From the NCBI GenBank assembly GCA_963977945.1, contig CAXBQO010000053.1:1-7360 (forward strand): 7,360 nucleotides of DNA, given 5' to 3'. This document shows, one piece after another, positions 5,707 to 7,360 of the stretch. Numbering within the stretch: the stretch's first letter is position 1; every line of letters starts with the position of its first letter. The position numbers and the translations under genes were made by a program. Source of the stretch: CALMJB01 sp963977945 (GTDB lineage Bacteria; Actinomycetota; Actinomycetes; Nanopelagicales; Nanopelagicaceae). The notes beneath the pieces are model-generated. The model was given only the letters and a program-made list of their open reading frames with translations. It was not told where the DNA came from and ran no database searches.

Positions 5707-7360
5707 AAGCGCCTTTAAGTTGGTTGCGAGAATTCACCCCGATTCCAAAATCGATTTCAGCTGAAAAAATAGCGGCGGCTTTTGTCAAAGTTGGGTTTGA
5801 AGTTGAAGAAATTATTTATCAAGGACAAGATATTAAAGGTCCTATTAAAGTTGGAAAAGTTTTATCAATTCAAGAGTTAACAGGTCATAAAAAACCAATC
5901 AGATATGTGCAATTAGATTGCGGTGAAAAAACCGACAGATACGTTATTTGTGGCGCTACTAATTTCAAAGTAAACGATTTTGTTGTGGTTGCCATACCTG
6001 GTTCGGTACTTCCAAATAATTTCAAAATTTCAGCACGGCAAACTTACGATCGAACCAGCGACGGAATGATTTGCTCAGCAAAAGAACTTGGACTAAGTGA
6101 GGATCACGCCGGAATTATTGTTTTGCCAAATGAAAAATCGGTTAAACCCGGTGTTGATGCCCTGAAACTGCTTGAAGTTGATGATGTAATTTTTGATATC
6201 GCGGTAAATCCAGATCGTGGTTATGCCATGTCGATCAGAGGGCTAGCACGAGAGATTTCAGCCGGGCTAAATTTAAAGTTCACTGATCCAGCAGCTAATG
6301 CCAAACTTCAAAAATACCCAACGGGAAATCGAGCAAAAGCAGTTTCGGTAAAGATTGAAGATAAAACTGGTGCCGATGCAATCTATTTGCGAACCATCAC
6401 TTCGGTGCAATGCAATATTTCTAGTCCGCTATGGATGCAGCGGCGAATTCAAAAAGCAGGAATGCGCCCGATTTCTCTAGCGGTTGATGTTACAAATTAT
6501 GTAATGCTAGAACTTGGCCAACCTTTACATGCGTTTGATGCTGAAAAGTTATTTGGTGGCATAAGAGTTACTAGAGCAAAGAATTTCAAGAATCTAACAA
6601 CGTTAGATGGTCAAAAACGAAGTTTGAATTCAAATTCACTATTAATTGCAGATTCAGAGAAACCGTTAGCACTAGCTGGCGTGATGGGTGGCATTGACTC
6701 TGAGGTTAGTTCTAAAACGAAATCTATTGCGATTGAAGCTGCTCACTTTATTCCAAACGCGATATCGCAAAATTTGCGCGCATTTAACCTGCAAAGTGAG
6801 GCCGGTCGACGTTTTGAGCGTGGGGTTGATCCACTTCTTCCTGCCATCGCCTCGGCCAGGGCGGTTGAACTATTGAAAAGTTATGGCGGTGCTAAATATG
6901 TCGGTACAAATTTCGTAGATGGTGGGCAAAAAACTAAAACTATCAAAGTTATGGTTAGTGAGATTTCAAATCTAATTGGATATAATTACGTTTCTCTGTC
7001 AAGTCTATTGAAAAAAGAATCAGTTCTAAGAATCAATTTTGATCCTAAGAACTTATCAATGAGTGATCCTCTTGCTGAAATGAGTAGTGCCAGAGCGTAT
7101 GAACTAATCACTCAGAATGATTCAATTGATAAAATTCGTAGCGGTGTGAATGCAGGTAAGTTTATTGGATTTGATCCTGTCACAAGAAGTTTTGGTGAGA
7201 AGAATATTACTTTCTCAGATCATTACAAATCAATAGAACATTCAAATAAAAATCCAAATCAAACAACAATTTATAACAAAGACAATACGACGAATATAAC
7301 TTCTATTGACTCAAGAAAAGTTCTTAGTGTTTTTGGAACAAACAGAAAAAACAGTTCTTA
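5703..7360 (+). CDS. pheT: Phenylalanine--tRNA ligase beta subunit, 3'-truncated and joined to foreign sequence
   Basis: PheT pairs with PheS, binds tRNA-Phe and edits mischarged Tyr-tRNA. Its ATG overlaps the pheS TGA by 4 nt. The frame is open for 552 codons to the window edge. Residues 1-~430 are normal PheT: the MKAPLSWLREF start, an OB-fold tRNA-binding domain (~45-150), then B3/B4 with MQRRIQKAGMRPISLAVDVTN (245-265), YVMLELGQPLHAFDAEKL (266-283), AGVMGG (325-330) and the editing-domain FERGVDP (371-377). The B5 domain begins near 412 (TIKVMVSEISNLIGYNYV). The expected B5 continuation with its PPSWRxD motif is missing, and from about residue 437 the frame reads as a different protein. 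A full PheT is about 800 residues, so roughly half of the gene, including B6-B8, is absent. Trust the annotation only to about 7010. Confidence 0.9.
   Translation, partial: MKAPLSWLREFTPIPKSISAEKIAAAFVKVGFEVEEIIYQGQDIKGPIKVGKVLSIQELTGHKKPIRYVQLDCGEKTDRYVICGATNFKVNDFVVVAIPGSVLPNNFKISARQTYDRTSDGMICSAKELGLSEDHAGIIVLPNEKSVKPGVDALKLLEVDDVIFDIAVNPDRGYAMSIRGLAREISAGLNLKFTDPAANAKLQKYPTGNRAKAVSVKIEDKTGADAIYLRTITSVQCNISSPLWMQRRIQKAGMRPISLAVDVTNYVMLELGQPLHAFDAEKLFGGIRVTRAKNFKNLTTLDGQKRSLNSNSLLIADSEKPLALAGVMGGIDSEVSSKTKSIAIEAAHFIPNAISQNLRAFNLQSEAGRRFERGVDPLLPAIASARAVELLKSYGGAKYVGTNFVDGGQKTKTIKVMVSEISNLIGYNYVSLSSLLKKESVLRINFDPKNLSMSDPLAEMSSARAYELITQNDSIDKIRSGVNAGKFIGFDPVTRSFGEKNITFSDHYKSIEHSNKNPNQTTIYNKDNTTNITSIDSRKVLSVFGTNRKNSS
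7011..7360 (+). other. Foreign segment resembling a T4-like phage structural protein (partial)
   Basis: In the pheT frame the last ~115 residues contain SVLRINFDPKNLSMSDPL, ARAYELITQNDSIDKI, then SGVNAGKFIGFDPVTRSF and FSDHYKSIEHSNKNPN, and end with SRKVLSVFGTNRKNSS. None of this is PheT. The 'GVxAxKxIxFDPVTRSF ... F.DHY..I.H.NKNPN ... KVLSVF' layout resembles, from memory, baseplate or tail-tube-cap-like proteins of T4-like myoviruses; this has not been checked against a database. GC is about 31% over 7021-7360, against about 46% over 6661-6960, and AGA becomes a common Arg codon. The segment has no start or stop of its own in the window, so it is an internal fragment. Confidence 0.55.

Noticed and set aside
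6688..6876. 62-codon plus-strand frame inside pheT
   Set aside because: It is an off-frame reading of the PheT B3/B4 domain. The in-frame product contains AGVMGG and FERGVDP, so this is not a separate gene and does not indicate a frameshift.
1..7360. CRISPR array, insertion sequence, tRNA or rRNA gene
   Set aside because: I found no regularly spaced repeats, no terminal inverted repeats or transposase motifs, and no cloverleaf or rRNA-like stretch.

Overview
The window looks like a chromosomal segment of a low-GC, streamlined actinobacterium. The evidence is a DUF3099-type membrane protein (an actinobacterial family), an ABC exporter with the NBD insertion I associate with actinobacterial relatives, and the gene order infC-rpmI-rplT-rRNA methyltransferase-pheS-pheT. 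The DNA is clearly AT-rich (about 46% GC in a counted part of pheT) and intergenic gaps are short. A freshwater Nanopelagicales (acI)-like lineage would fit, but that placement is inference.

Layout. Positions 1-47 hold a possible 3' tail of an upstream gene. A complete type-1 ABC exporter half-transporter follows (86-1951, +). It converges almost end to end with a small DUF3099 membrane protein gene (1957-2271, -). A 243-nt gap (2272-2514) then holds a candidate promoter and a structured leader for the translation operon. The operon is infC (2515-3063, non-canonical ATC start), rpmI (3109-3306), rplT (3360-3722), a SpoU/TrmH-family 2'-O-methyltransferase (about 3734 or 3770 to 4576), pheS (4687-5706) and pheT (from 5703, overlapping pheS by 4 nt and running off the window).

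The operon genes serve translation: IF3 in initiation, L35 and L20 in the 50S subunit, a probable rRNA methyltransferase, and the alpha and beta subunits of phenylalanyl-tRNA synthetase. Regulation is probably at the infC leader. The Shine-Dalgarno sequence can be paired inside a hairpin that also encloses the start codon, and the ATC start is of the kind that IF3 itself discriminates against.

The most unusual point is the 3' end. The pheT frame stays open to position 7360, but after about residue 430-440 (roughly 6990-7020) it stops looking like PheT. The remaining ~115 residues resemble a structural (baseplate / tail-tube-cap-like) protein of a T4-like myovirus, and GC falls from about 46% (6661-6960) to about 31% (7021-7360), both counted by hand. 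The simplest reading is a metagenome-assembly chimera; real recombination is the less likely alternative. The other genes appear intact and conventional.
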